Counted from the first letter of the stretch, positions 12,901-24,950 are shown. The stretch: 64,000 nucleotides of DNA from Aporrectodea caliginosa (GCA_020284085.1 JACEVL010000517.1:46001-110000), one strand, 5' to 3'. A program made the numbers and translations. Notes: generated by a model from the sequence alone, not told the origin.

Positions 12901-15900
12901 AGCTGGGACCTTTTTCCACAGTTCACTACATTATTTGGCAGATGCAATGACACACATCTAGAATGTTTCTAAATGTTCATCAGCCACAAACAAACTGTGC
13001 ATAACTTTAGAAATTCGTATTCAAGTTTATTAGCAGAAAGTATTTTTACCTCTTTCCGTTTCGTCAAGCTGGAAATAGAAGAAGCTGCAGAGTTTCGACT
13101 CGTCTGGCCAAGTAACGGCTTTTTTCTTCTTCTTTAACGGTGGCTCACTCACTTCATCTGCTACAGTGGTGCTTCCATTAGTGATGGCATCTTCATTAAC
13201 ATGGTCTGGAAAGGAATTATGAATTATCATTAAGCACTGTAGTTACTGGCCATAGATATATACAAGGCAGGGATCATCTGTTGGTAGCTCAGAACAGCCT
13301 ACTGACTTTCAAAGTCAGTTGCATACTTAATGCCAAGAGCTGAAAACTTCTGTTGCTAAAACAGTACAGAAGTGCAAAAGGAAAGGTGTGAGACTGCCAT
13401 AATCTGAAGCTTCTTGGTCTATTTTAAGCGTGTTAGACAGAAAAAAATTAAAGAAGAAACAAAAGAAAGAGTGAGTGATGGTTTGCTTGTTTATTTCAAA
13501 GAAAAAAATAATGGGTATAAAATTAGTTCACATCAAAATGCAGACATTCTCCAACTTACTTTCTTCAGGTTTCGTCTCTGAATCATTAATCTCCATCTTT
13601 ACAACGTCGTTCTCAAGTCCTGCTGATATTCGGTCACCGTTCGTTGGGGAAAGACTTCGTTTCTCTGTACTATCACCAGACAGTTTAGAAAGTTCCTCTG
13701 AACTCATCTCCAAAGTGTCTCGGTAAAACTGTAAAATTTAACAGAATAATTGTTATAAAAAGATATCATAGCATAATTCAACTCAACAATTTAGCAGCTT
13801 TTCTATATTCTGAAGTGTTTTACCAGCTTCAACTGCAGATATAACCACAAAAGTTAAAGTTTCCCATATTTACAAAAAGTTCTGCAATACTACATCTGTA
13901 GAGCCATATAAACTGAAAAGACCAAACAACAAAATAGTTCAGATCAGCTGTTCAAAATTAGTCAATTTACTTAAGAGAAATAAAATTTTGACAAAATTTA
14001 CGATAAAAAAATTTATATAAAGATATAGAATTCAAGGTATGAAATAAACAAAAGTGTAACACCTGTGGTTGGAGTTAAAATCCAACAAAACGTGAACTAA
14101 AGTTCAATAACAAAACACAATAACAGGAAAACTAAACGAAGCTTACTGAAGGCACTACAGCTTTCTTTTCTTCGGTTAATGATGGCGATGTAGAAGCAGC
14201 TGCTACAGAAGCACTCGATGATGAAGAGGGTTTCTGACTCGGTGGATTATTTTGTGACAACTTGCGTTTCCTTCTTCCAGGGAAAATTTCAGTAGTACCA
14301 AGTGCATCCATAAAACCGGAACTCTCAAAAATCTCTGGTGCTGTTGGAAACAAAATGAAACAGTTTTTAAATAAATCAACTATAAACAAGTAGAAACAAC
14401 AATTATGAGCAGATAACTTGAAACGGTATATTAAAAATTTAGATAATCTTACAGAGAAGTCACAATAATTCATAAGGCTAAACAATTAAATGAGTGTCAT
14501 TTTAAAATTACTTACATAATAATTCTAACATATTTATTAACACTTTAATGATGATGAGTGTGTACTAAAAGTGACTTGGAAACAAATTCAGCTTGTCATC
14601 TAAGTGTTAAAACAAACAAACCTTTTAATGCCTTTATGAAAAATAAGGTTATTTAAATCTGCAAAACTGGCATGTATATCATCCTAAATTTAGATGTTTA
14701 TCACTTTGGCACTAATGTTAACATGCACATTGTATACAGCCCCGATCCACACACTTCAGCACAGGTAATTTTTACTTCAACGAATTAGTTTTAGTGAAGC
14801 ATTTAAAAGCAGTCCCTTATCTAAAATGTGGTTGAAACTTACGTTTTTGTCTTGGAGGAATGACCTTAATCTTAGGCTTCAACTCAGTTGGCGACAATGA
14901 AGAAGTCGATGACGTAGCTGAAGAAGTTGGAATGGTAATGGAGGTCTTCTTTTCTGTATTGTTAACGGCTGGCTTCTTTACACTTTATCAAAAAAGAAAC
15001 GACATATTTAGCTAAAATATTCAGAAATAAATTACTAAGAAACGTATAATTAAATGCAAGTTTATATAATTTTTAGAGTTTAATATGTATATTCATGTCT
15101 GTGACTAATTTTATCGAAGAAAATGTATAAAAACATATCAACCAAGTACCATTCACTTATAGTTACTTATATATCGAAAACTAATGCAATGCTCATCTTC
15201 ATGCTATTTGTTCCGGTACTTTAAAAACATATTTGCGCTATCCTGTTAAGTATTCATAATTTCATTAATAAAATTAATTAGACTTTGTCTATCAAGAAAT
15301 GTATTCCTATTTAAATATGTTCGAGTGTATGTATCAACTATTCTCAAGATACTCAGACCTTCCTAATTAGACATTTGTCTTCTTGATGGATTTTGCATAA
15401 TGTGATTTATTTGAAGAGATTGCTATGCTGAATAATAAATTTATGTAAAACAAACACCTCTGATAAACAAGTTTTTATTGGATGTAAAACATTAAGTCAC
15501 ACTATTAAAATGTTTTATATGTTTGTAGTTCAACTACTAAATTAATTCAATCAACAACTTTCCTCTATCATCTGTAAAAATTTTTAATTAATTTAAGAAA
15601 TAATTTTACGAATGAAATTTTAAGCATTATGGTTGAACACAGCTTTGTAAAGCCAATCAATTCACCAAAGTTCCAATATAATGTTTGAACAGGACAAATT
15701 ACTATAAACAACCGTCAGGCCTCTTTGTCAGCTTACCTTGCAACTGTCAGGGAATTACTCTGATTGTTTGTACTCTTCTTCTTAGAATGAGGTAAAGGAG
15801 ATTCCATTTCTAGTCCTAATTTTCCAAAAAAATAAACAAGCAACTGATCAGTAATTTTAAATTCAAGGACTTCCGCCTCTCTGATTAGTTTCAATTTCTC

Positions 15901-18900
15901 CAGACACAATTTTATTCATATGCTAATTAACATCTGTTCAGAGATATTTAGTTACATCACAACAAGCATGAAAACATGATTTCCCACAACATTGATCATT
16001 GAAAAAATTTAAGTCTACTGCAGTTGCTCAAGTCATTTAAATTTACTAGTTACAGGGTAGACAACATGATGACTAAACATATCTGCATTTGGCACATAAG
16101 CTGATCTTATTATCCGCAGTCCAAGCGCAACTGACACCGAGAAGATCCGAGTTTTGTCTTAAAACTACTCTACAACTGTTAAGACTTTTACACATTAAAT
16201 ATTTTCATAAATTGATTTACTGATTGTTTGTCACTATATAGTATTGAGCAATTAACATTTTATTAGGTTGTTGAGATGGAATTCCTCTAAGTGGAGATTA
16301 TGAAATCACTTCTACTTAGAATCAAGTCAACTTATTGTACTTCCACAATGGTCCCAACGGTGGAAGTAGACAATGTATTCAAATAAACTTTCAATTAACA
16401 AATACTGGTACCTAATACATATTACAAATGTTAATCTAGTTAAATCCAGAGGAGTAAATTTTGAGTTTCATTATTAAAGGTCTCATCAGCAATCCGCCAT
16501 CATCACACTAATGTATGGCTGCTCCATAGAAAATCAACCAGAAACTTGTTCCACTTGATTTAAATCATTACTGTATAAGAAGCATTAATATATGCTCACA
16601 TTAATTAATGCTCACAACTAAGTGTTAAGGCCTAGTAAATGTGCTTGCTGATTGTAGCTCATCTCGCAGCATCGTAAGTTAATCGAAGCATAGACTTTAT
16701 CAGTTATTCTTAGGTTACCTTGCCAATCAACAAAGTTTTAAATTTGATCCATTTACATAACCCTGCTGAACTTCTAGTAGTTTTAATTTGCATTTTTTAT
16801 TGCTGCTTCATCTATGTAGCTTAGTGTGTTTGGTAGACATAGCACAGATGATGCTGTTGCCCTTCACTGCTGTTACAGCTTATTGTTGGCATCAACCTTT
16901 CACTTAGTATGCAATATTGTCTTGAGAAAACCAGAAACACATGTACCATTGCTTGCAGATGTAACTAAACGACCTCAGAACAGACCATTTACACTGAACA
17001 GATCCAGTCACACCACCTACAGACACGACTTCGTTGAACGCAGTCGTAATGCTTCGTATATGTTTATCGCTTAATAAACTCTAAACTTTGTCTTGTACTT
17101 CTTTTGATACAGTTTCAATCCTAATATTATAAATGATAATATAGCTTAAGGAACATAAATCTGCTCTATCACATGTCAATTATGAGTTGAGCGCAGATTG
17201 ATGTCGACTAAACTGTATTTGAAATGTCAGAGGAATGGCAAAACACAAGCGCTCAACACATTTGTCTCTTTACGGACGATTGTACACTTCAAACACTGAT
17301 GAACAGTACCAAAGAATCATGCTGCACTTTTAAACAATAACTGTATTTAGCACTAGATGTTCTCAATATAAACATGCAAGTATTAATAATTTATTACAAT
17401 CTATTATTTAAGACTAGCAGAAACAAGAAAGACATGGTAGATCTCGTGGATGGCTGAAAACAAAACAGGATCTCCGTATCGAATAAACGCTCCGTTCTTC
17501 AGCAAATCCCGCAGCAGTCCAGTCTATACAGACGTAAGAATTATGCAGTCTTGTAATCAGATGGCACGAGTGCTGTTATTACCTGTTGACCGAATTTGAG
17601 ATCCGATCATTTTGACAGTTTTTGGTCGTTGGACATTCTCCTTAGTAACTGAAGCACAACTGCTACTGCTACTGTCTTGGTTAGAATTGTCTGGGGCGCC
17701 TGAACTTCCAGAACTATAATGTGAATTATTCGATAAATTCTTGTCTTCGGAAGTTCGAGACTTATGACTAGACTGAAGCGAATGATTTGATGCACTGTCT
17801 GTGGCTTTTGTTGAACTTTTCCCATCCTTGGATGACTTGCTGTTGACATGGTTTGGTGTATGATTGGCCACTTTTTCTAAAAAAACATTAATATTTATAT
17901 ATGCACACTGCTGCATGTGTCTAAAATTTAAAATGCAGACGGTAGCTGATAGTGACATTTTCTGGAAATTCAACAAAGTCAAGGCTGACTTAGTTGAATT
18001 TCCAGAAAATGTTACCATCAGCTTCTGTCTGCATTTTAAATCATGAAGTATATCACTTATGATCAAGCTGCTTACCAAAGACCAACATACAAAAACATTG
18101 AAAATTTACATAGGCCATACTGATAACATTTTGAAATTCAGAATTTCAGCTAGATGGTATATTTTTGAACCAAAGTCCAATATACAAAAAAATTGAAAAA
18201 TTGAGAAAAGCTATCTATATTAATAACATTTTGAAATTCAGAATTTCAGCTACACGATATATTTTTGAACAGTCGCCGTTACTCTAACCATTCTTTTTAC
18301 TTGTATCTCCAGTCTTCTCCTTGACCTGATGCATCCACTTGTCTACAACATCTCGCGCAAGATTGCTGATTTCTAAAACAATCAACATAAATCCCAAATG
18401 ACATTAAATGAAGAATATCAGTGCCTTAATACATTCTTGCTGAACTACATCCCATCAAGATAGATATAAAAATGCTCGTATAAATTAACACTCACAAGTG
18501 TTAGCAGAATAGTCATTGATATGATGTGCTAACGACTTCATATTTCAAGTTGGCAGATTGCCAGTTATTAATCACAAGTTCTTCGGCATCTACCTGATTC
18601 TAGTTGAACATAAAATTTAGTATCTTTCACACCTGGCAAACAATCAGACATCTTATCTCTAGATTTTAAGCATGCCACAATGAACAAATATTGTTATCAA
18701 CCATCATAAAAAAGTAATCATGATTAAAAAAAGACGACAACTTTTGGGTACACTCCAAAGTTTGCAATGCAGTGCTTCTTATAACAGTTGATACTTCAAC
18801 CAATTACATATTTTGTGAAAAGAAATGTAGAAAGAAATGTTAAATCTAAGAAACCATAAGTGATGCAAAACTAACTGAGATGAAATCTTTATTAACTAAC

Positions 18901-20499
18901 CTTGATCGTTACACTTAATAAGATGCTTGATGTCCTTCGCACAGCTGTTCTGCTTGAGCAAACCAACCGTAACTGGCAGATCCCGATAGAGCTTAAGCAG
19001 CTCAACCAAAAACGATTTGTGCTGTCCGGATTTGGCATCCTGCAACCATCCATAAAGTGTCTTCCAGGCACCATCATCAAGAGCTCTTCAACAAAACATA
19101 ACAAAAAACAAAAGAACATTGTAAATTTCAAGCAAAAGTCAATAACTAGAAATTTTTCATAAAGAATGTAGGCAACAAATTTCACTGGAAACTGTATATT
19201 TGCAGAGTAAATTAAAAGTTGCTATTACTCAACTATAATAATACACAACTTAAAACATATAAAGCAATAATGATTGACATCATACAATGCAACTGCTTAG
19301 GTGAAACAGTACGTTTTTGTTGTCAAATAAACATCCCCATAGCCCATCATCACATTACAAAAATTTTCTGGAAAAATAGTCACAAATTAATCTTTAAAAA
19401 ACTTAAGAGACAATGGCTGAACTGCGAATCTGGTAAGAGAGAATAATTTAATGAGTAGCAACTTACTTTAGGATGATCTCTCTGTCTGTTGTTGCTTGGA
19501 GAACATTGATAAACATGCACTGACTAACTAACTTGTCAGAGTTCATCATTAGCCTACAATAAGAAAACACAGTTAAGAAAACATTAGTAAAAACAGTTGT
19601 AGTTTAACTTCATCCTAATCACCAAATACAGTATTCTGTCTGTACTGTATTCTATCTGGGCATTTATAAAGCGACTCTAGCAGCAGTGACTATTCAGAGG
19701 TGCTCAACAGGGAGCCAATGAATTTCGTTCATCAGTGATTAGACAGACTAAGCTGGAATAACACCACTATATATAGCAGCCAGAGCTACCTTGTTAGTTT
19801 GTAATCAACACCAGATTCTTATTTTGAACATTTTATAATTCCTGAAGACAGAAGACTTTACAACATTGAATCCATTTCTGCAGTACACATAATGGAAACA
19901 CATCATTTTCTCAACCAGCTTTTAGGATACATTGGTTAGGGCATCTTCAGCTAGTACTACATAAATGGTTTTCAGTTACAAATATCACATTTATTTCTAA
20001 GACAACACAAGCAAGCGCTCAGTACAGTATATACTAAGATTCTCTCTATCAATAATGGATCCAGTGTAATTTAAACAACAGAATCACAAGAACTTAATTA
20101 ACAAATGAGGTTGAAGCTATTAGTGAAGTTCAGAATGTAGAACATGTACTCATTAGTTGAAGTGGTAAAGCACAGGAATGATAGATTTGGTCACATGCTG
20201 ACGATTTGTTGACCATGACACTTCTTGCTCAGCTTCAAATATATATTCGTTATTACTGATTTCAACTAAACTTTCTACGCAAAGATCAGAAGTTCACATT
20301 GTGAGTTACTGCCAAATTGTGGTGAGTGGATAACTACATTTCAAAGTTTATTTTACCTTTGAAAAAAAGTAGCCTCTGTCACGTCCTTGATGTTTCCATC
20401 TTTACCGAGCTTCTTGCTGAACAACTTCAAGACATCAAAGGGATCGCCCAACATGTCTAAATTTTCAGACATCATCTCTTCCGCATCAGAAGCAGGCAT
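6811..20499 (-). CDS. PPP1R10: PNUTS / PP1 regulatory subunit 10 orthologue, 17 coding exons
   Basis: Nuclear scaffold that targets protein phosphatase 1 and acts in RNA polymerase II termination with WDR82 and TOX4 (family knowledge). Hand-spliced minus-strand exons: 20357-20499, 19467-19553, 18901-19085, 18289-18372, 17583-17876, 15737-15815, 14843-14982, 14147-14340, 13560-13728, 13050-13205, 12370-12485, 11415-11542, 10081-10156, 9445-9732, 8230-8425, 7364-7501, 6811-6908. Every junction is GT-AG and the phase is continuous through all 17, giving 856 residues (human protein about 940). Order: TFIIS/LW-like domain (about 1-165), Ser-rich linker, basic stretch GRRKRK, PP1 motif KAVTW (487-491) followed by [10 protein letters not shown], Met/Pro/Gly-rich region (about 620-825), CCCH zinc finger (830-848). 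The first ATG is inferred: the frame stays open for nine codons upstream to the acceptor at 20526, so a further 5' coding exon is possible. Orthology is very likely; exon edges were read by eye. Confidence 0.93.
7562..7875 (-). mobile_element. LINE family C 3' end inside PNUTS intron 15
   Basis: On the minus strand the peptide [20 protein letters not shown] matches [20 protein letters not shown] at 43670-43960, in the same order and with the same following frames. The element ends in a GCACC/GCGC segment and a (GAAT)n tail, here read as ATTCATTCACTC on plus. It is 5'-truncated and frameshifted, and it lies in the sense direction of PNUTS. Confidence 0.75.
8818..9000 (-). mobile_element. Possible LINE family B tail, (TAAG)n
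   Basis: GTTAAGTAAGTAAGTAAGTA is the minus-strand form of the (TTAC)n tail seen in family B. Further coding resemblance is not clear, so only the tail supports the call. Confidence 0.25.
10787..10966 (-). mobile_element. MITE with ATGGGCGTA ends and a direct-repeat flank, PNUTS intron 12
   Basis: Starts ATGGGCGTATTTAGGGG and ends CTGGCTACGCCCATGA. The ten bases ACTCAGCCAT are present on both sides (10779-10788 and 10967-10976), partly overlapping the end, which fits an 8-10 bp target duplication. A second copy lies at 2349-2509. Confidence 0.6.
10975..11285 (+). mobile_element. LINE 3' coding relic in PNUTS intron 12
   Basis: [23 protein letters not shown] translation with frameshifts, then [13 protein letters not shown], matches the C-terminal end of CR1/L2-type ORF2. 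The minus-strand sequence at 23040-23160 contains the related AYLKLELFLVNELF. Heavily decayed. Confidence 0.5.
13050..13205 (-). CDS. PPP1R10: PNUTS exon 10: PP1-docking RVxF-type motif
   Basis: This 52-codon exon carries a lysine run, then [11 protein letters not shown] and [10 protein letters not shown]. In vertebrate PNUTS the equivalent KSVTW/KTVTW plus FYFELDETER is the segment that binds the hydrophobic groove of PP1; the KxVxW core is intact here. It follows an acidic, Ser-rich stretch and splices in phase to exon 11, which opens with VNVNKI as in vertebrates. It is the most strongly conserved part of the gene and the best single proof of identity. Confidence 0.95.
17926..18041 (-). 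other. 116-nt near-perfect hairpin in PNUTS intron 4
   Basis: Arms 17926-17981 and 17986-18041 are reverse complements over 56 positions with about five mismatches, separated by the 4-base loop AGGC. Both arms include ATTTAAAATGCAGAC-like outer and ATTTTCTGGAAATTCAAC inner segments. It is transcribed as part of the 412-nt intron 4. It could be a pre-miRNA-like or hairpin-siRNA precursor, or a very small palindromic MITE. Confidence 0.75.
18075..18270. repeat. Tandem duplication (about 95/101 bp) in PNUTS intron 4
   Basis: 18075-18169 and 18170-18270 both open CCAAAG(A/T)CCAA, contain ATAACATTTTGAAATTCAGA and end ATATTTTTGAAC. The copies differ by scattered substitutions and small indels. The block lies next to the hairpin in the same intron. 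Confidence 0.8.
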
Positions 20500-20526
20500 T
20501 ATATCGTACGTCGTTGTACCAGGAAG
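18289..20526 (-). CDS. PPP1R10: PNUTS exons 1-4: TFIIS N-terminal/LW-like helical domain
   Basis: Exons 20357-20526, 19467-19553, 18901-19085 and 18289-18372 encode about 165 residues in helical-repeat style. Segments such as [31 protein letters not shown] and [20 protein letters not shown] line up in order with the N-terminal domain of vertebrate PNUTS, the part that recruits TOX4-type partners in known family members. Exon 1 begins after a TTTCAG acceptor, so at least one more upstream exon, probably 5' UTR, exists outside the segment I can recognise. No stop separates the acceptor from the proposed ATG at 20499-20497. Confidence 0.88.
19650..19760 (-). mobile_element. LINE 3'-end relic in PNUTS intron 1
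   Basis: The plus strand shows CATTTATAAAGCGACTCT and ATTCAGAGGTGCTC, then GGGAGCCAATGAATTTCGTT. This is the reverse complement of a typical LINE 3' end here, and GGGAGCCAATGAAGTTCATT also occurs at about 27400-27420. Confidence 0.55.
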
Positions 20527-20795
20527 CTGAAAGCAAACACAGAAATTAAATAATCATATAAAAACAATAAATATTAATCAGTTCTATGCATGTAATCTAA
20601 TTTTTGTCATGGCTCCCTTAAAAACTGAAAGTACAAACTGCAAGCTGAAAAAAATAAACCAACTTGATGAAAATACCCTGCAACAACACAAACAGATGTT
20701 AGTTTACACATTTAAAAACTAAGGACTTCATTTCCTGAAATAGTGAAAACTGCTTACACAGGACAGTTCTGACCTGCAATAAAATTACACGTTAT

Positions 20796-21189
20796 GCGAC
20801 CCAGGGAATCAAAATGAGTTGGATGTTGGCAAATAATATTGTTAGAAAAACAGCAAAATATGAATAGAGCCATTTTTTACTCATTTTCAGATTTTAATGA
20901 AAATGGGCAAAAATATGATTTTTTACATTTCTGATATCTGACATTTGATGAAATTCATTGTTTTAATGTGTATTTTCAGGATTTTGTAAACGCATTGTAT
21001 TAGTTTTCATGATTGTATATTAAAATTATTTTAAAATTATTTTAAAAAATTGGACACATAATCATTCGTAACTTTGTCAAAAAGCTAAAACAAAATTTTT
21101 CTGTCATTTTAAAGCAAAAAATGTCGTCTTTAAATATACTCATATTCAAAAATTTCCGACATGTGACTCATTTTGATTCCTTGGGTCAC
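20796..21189. mobile_element. MITE (about 394 bp) with 22-bp TIRs, upstream of PNUTS exon 1
   Basis: Left end GACCCAGGGAATCAAAATGA (20798 on) and right end TCATTTTGATTCCTTGGGTC (to 21187) are reverse complements over 22 bases with one mismatch. Weaker pairing continues inward (TGTTGG against TGTCGG). The interior is AT-rich and non-coding. It lies in the intron or flank just 5' of the first recognised PNUTS exon. Confidence 0.8.
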
Positions 21190-22260
21190 AAATTTGTGAT
21201 TGTAAAATCAATTACATAAAACAACCAAAATATCAAAACAGCAACATAATAAATTAGCAGTATATATACTGGTATATATATATATATATATAAATACACA
21301 AATCAGACACAAACTTATACATATGTGTGTATGCATACCTATACACACATTATGTCACTAGGTTAGGATGCATTCTGCAGACGAAAACTGACAAACTTCC
21401 CTTTTCCCCTCCTCACACCTGCCCTAGATTGGGATTGAGTTTTGCTTGTAATTTTGATCCTTTCCAACCAACGCTTCAAACCACAAATCGCACTTGGCTA
21501 ACTCGTAATATCTATGCCAACTATGAAATACAATATTCATTTCTTTACAAGTGTGTTGGAGGCAAGCCTAAGTTAGTAATCTTTAAATAAATACTTTGAT
21601 GTTAGTTATGAAGAACTAAAATGCAGTACTAAAGCATTCATCGTTGATAGACTTTACAACATAAATACATCTATGAGCTTGAACATTTTTATTACAAACT
21701 TGTGTTTTACATATTTTAATGTCTACACTTTTTTCTTTTGTCAAATACACTTCGCATAAATTTTAAATACTATTGAATAAAGAATATATGTATTCTGGTC
21801 CTACATCACCTACTCATTGAAAACGGATAATTTTAATAGTTGAGCTTTGCTAAATATACAGAAATCCAGTTTTACTGTATGTTTAACGAACTTATATTTT
21901 AAGGATATGCCTCTAAGTATTACTTGTAATGTAAGCTCACTTCATGTTAATGAAATAATATTAACAATATAATAATAATCTAATATTTATAATATTTAAT
22001 AATAATTACATTAATTATATTATAATAATTTAATGGAACAAACTCGCGGACTTTATCCGCAAATCCTCAACATTATCGATTTTCAAAACTAACTTTAAAA
22101 CTTATTTGTTCAAGATTTACTATGATTGATTTGTCTGTTACGCACTTTTGTGCAAGATTCCCATTTTGTTTAGGTGTGCTATAAATGACAGTCTAATAAT
22201 AATAATAATAATGTTATGTTTATTACTATTCTGAAACTGATAGATAGAACAAAACATTAA
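21190..22260. other. AT-rich upstream region of PNUTS, no recognised gene
   Basis: Contains a short (AT)n run at about 21270 and A/T-rich stretches, some with (AAT)n. No exon with splice signals matching PNUTS is recognised. It is probably intron sequence if the transcript starts further upstream. Confidence 0.4.
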
Positions 22261-22264
22261 GTTG

Positions 22265-22870
22265 AGTCCAAGTCATTTGAATGTGTATTGTTAATGAAAT
22301 TTCCATGAATGAATTCCACTTAATTGATAGCAATCGTAATCAAATAGAGTACTTATAAAGCACCACTTAAAATCAGAGGTGCTCCCGACCCATTCTAGTG
22401 TCTTCACTGACAAAAAGAGAGGTTTCAGGCGCTTGTCGAACTGGTCAGAGGAAAGAGAAAGGAACTCAGGTAGGTATTTGAGGCGGCTCCAACTAGAGGG
22501 GCCCACAGAAGCGGAACTCCTAGAATGGGCCATAGACAGGGTTTAAAGTGGTGTGGGAACTGTGGGAACGGCGTTCCCACTGCTCTGGAAATTTTTTGCT
22601 TGCGTTCCGACTGCTCACCATGCAATGGAACCATGATAACACATGCGTTCCAAGAAAACTCTCTTCGGAGTTCCCACTGCTCACCCAAACCAATTTAACC
22701 ACTGGCCATAGAGGTACGCATTCGAGGGACAACCAAGTGACCACGGGCTGAAGATTGAAGCGCAGAACAGAAACTGGAGTACAACAGGCCTTGAGATAGT
22801 GAGTCCTGAGCAAAGCCGGCAAGACAATTTCACATGAGGGAGCAGATCTTGAATTGGATATGTACAATGG
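22265..22870 (-). mobile_element. LINE ORF2 3' fragment interrupted by a GTTCCCAC-rich insert
   Basis: The minus strand encodes AHSRSSASVGPSSWSRL and then SDQFDKRLKPLFL, the usual end of CR1/L2 ORF2, followed by a GGAGCACC/GCGC-like 3' end and an AATACAC tail. Between about 22549 and 22684 lies a segment rich in GTTCCCACTGCTC, with GTGGGAAC at its left end and GTTCCCAC at its right end, which looks like a small insert. Upstream coding is frameshifted. Confidence 0.55.
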
Positions 22871-22912
22871 ATCATTACATAGTAATTGTAATTATTAACT
22901 TCTGTTGCACCC

Positions 22913-23165
22913 ATGTCTAATGCACAATCAACGGTTCACCAAAAACAGTCCATAATCTGGTCAATATTCACACGAACAGTGCTAAAGACAGAGATAGACA
23001 GCTTCTGGATAAGCAATTTCAATAAGGTTAGTCATAAGTTCAGAATGTACCGACATAAGCAACCGAGTAGCACAGATACTGGGAGTGAGTTCCAAAATCT
23101 AGGTCCATCAAACCAAAAAGCTCATTCACTAAGAACAGTTCTAGTTTCAGGTATGCCCAGGGTGA
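22913..23165 (-). mobile_element. LINE ORF2 fragment
   Basis: Minus-strand AYLKLELFLVNELF followed by DLDFGTHSQYLC corresponds to the plus-strand relic at 10975-11285. It may be part of the neighbouring minus-strand LINE debris. A run of ten Cs follows at about 23200. Confidence 0.5.
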
Positions 23166-23749
23166 GAATTGTCGGGGGTTGGGGAGGTTCAACCCCCCCC
23201 CCCTACCCCCAGTCCTTCTCAGGCTCCCATAGTAAAGTCTACATTTCGCACCCAAACTGCACATAAATCAACGTCTAACCCCCCCTGTTATTTTTTTACA
23301 AATCCCATACTGGGTATACCCACACAAAGGCAATTAGTTGATATCATTGAATAATAGTCTGACAATAAGGACTAATTTCAAGTAGGCCTACTGTGGTTGG
23401 CCAGAGTACTTAAAACCAGCCCATACTCTCCTACTTGCTTTTATTCCACGAGGTCATCTGATTACGTTTCTCTTGTCATGCCTGTGCTTTAAACTCTCCC
23501 GTACCTTATCCGCGATTGATCCGGTTTAAAATACTAATCAACTGGACGATTGTCAATAGGTGACTCCAAAAGCGGAACAACCAACACCCACTAGGTCTAC
23601 TAGTGCCCGAGGTCTTGATGTCAACCCTAACATTAAACCAATTCTAAAAACACCTGCATTGTCATCATTAAAGAGTTCTAAACTCTGTAGTTACTTGGAT
23701 GCAAACGGTTCAGCAATTCACGCAATGAAGTGCATAACGTTATTCTGAC

Positions 23750-24165
23750 TAAAGCGCGGGAATGCGTTTCAAATAAGTCTACAAATCACGCAGGCCTACG
23801 ACTCGGCAACGCCCATAATGCTAATCATCGACGACGTATAGGCCTAATATGCGCTAGGCCGAGACCAGTGTTCGCATATTTTCCTTAGCAACGGCCAGTG
23901 TCTCGAGCCAGTTCAAGCCAGCCAACGCACCAGGCTCTAACGTCAGCGTAGGCGATTAGAGACGTTTGCATCCTCGCAACGCTGGGACGGCCATTAGCGA
24001 ACGCACGCAACCGACCACCAACCAATCGATCGGCAGGACAAGGCCGAGCACCGTAGGCAAGCGCAATTCACTGTAGCCTCGGACTACCGTATGGCGCTCG
24101 GTTGACGGGCTGAAGTTCTTTCTGCAGTATTTAGGCCACCGGTACGCCCTATTGGCAAAGTACAG
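23750..24165. promoter_or_regulatory. CpG-rich segment, candidate promoter upstream of PNUTS
   Basis: The segment is locally much richer in CG dinucleotides than the surrounding AT-rich DNA and lies 3.3 kb upstream of PNUTS exon 1. It could hold the start site of the untranslated first exon. A second CG-rich patch at 30120-30195 is an alternative. No TATA box or splice donor was fixed. Confidence 0.25.
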
Positions 24166-24171
24166 GCGCGC

Positions 24172-24235
24172 ACACTACCACCCAGTCACACGCCTGCAGC
24201 ACATGCACCAACGTGTATATATATATATATGTGTA

Positions 24236-24268
<33 letters not shown>

Positions 24269-24950
24269 CGGTACATGTATATAGAACCTTCAACAGGCAT
24301 TATTCAGGCTAGGCTCAACCAGGTACATCGTGTAGTGAAAGCTTCAAGGCAGACGCTCCCACACATCCTTTATGCTAGCCAGCCCCCAGCAGCTAAACTA
24401 GGCCAGTTAATACAATACTGAGCTCGCAAGACTATCTTGCCTGTTGAGCGGCCGTTTAAGCTTGTGCTACAGCTACACAAGGGCTATACATGTAGTTAAC
24501 TTGTACTTTGTTAAAATATTATGTTCAACAGATTTTTAGTGACGGGAATGCACCAACTATTCAAAGGTCAACTAGTACTCTTTGGTCGGGACTATAATAA
24601 ATCTTGCTCTAATTAAATATGCGCACACGATTATCTATTAAAACTATATTCTGCAATAGTTATGATTAAAGGATGTTTCGAATGGGGAACCGGTAGAGTG
24701 CGAAGACCGATTCAAAGTCCAATTCAAGACTCCAATATTCAATTCCACTGAACGATACAAAATCTGCACAGCAATCAACAGTCAACGAACAATTTTAAGT
24801 CCTATCACTCCTATGATACGTGACTGTCGCTCACTTGAAACCTAAATCGTGCTTTCAATAATTACCAAACTGCTTCATCCACACCTGTTCAACACTACCA
24901 CCCAGTCACACGCCTGCAGCACATGCACCAACGTGTGTATATATATATAT
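24172..24950. repeat. 45-bp exact direct repeat, 720 bp apart, each next to (TA)n
   Basis: ACACTACCACCCAGTCACAC, continuing CGCCTGCAGCACATGCACCA and ACGTGT, occurs at 24172-24216 and again at 24892-24936. Each copy runs into a (TA)n tract, and the first is followed by a longer complex TA/TG tract to about 24275. The sequence between is unremarkable. Confidence 0.85.

Noticed and set aside
17557..18078. 173-residue minus ORF treated as a separate gene
   Set aside because: Its C-terminal two thirds are PNUTS exon 5; the rest is read-through into intron 4 and its hairpin.
23560..23748. 62-residue plus ORF (KPILKTPALSSLKSSK)
   Set aside because: No codon or splice support and no homologue that I recognise.
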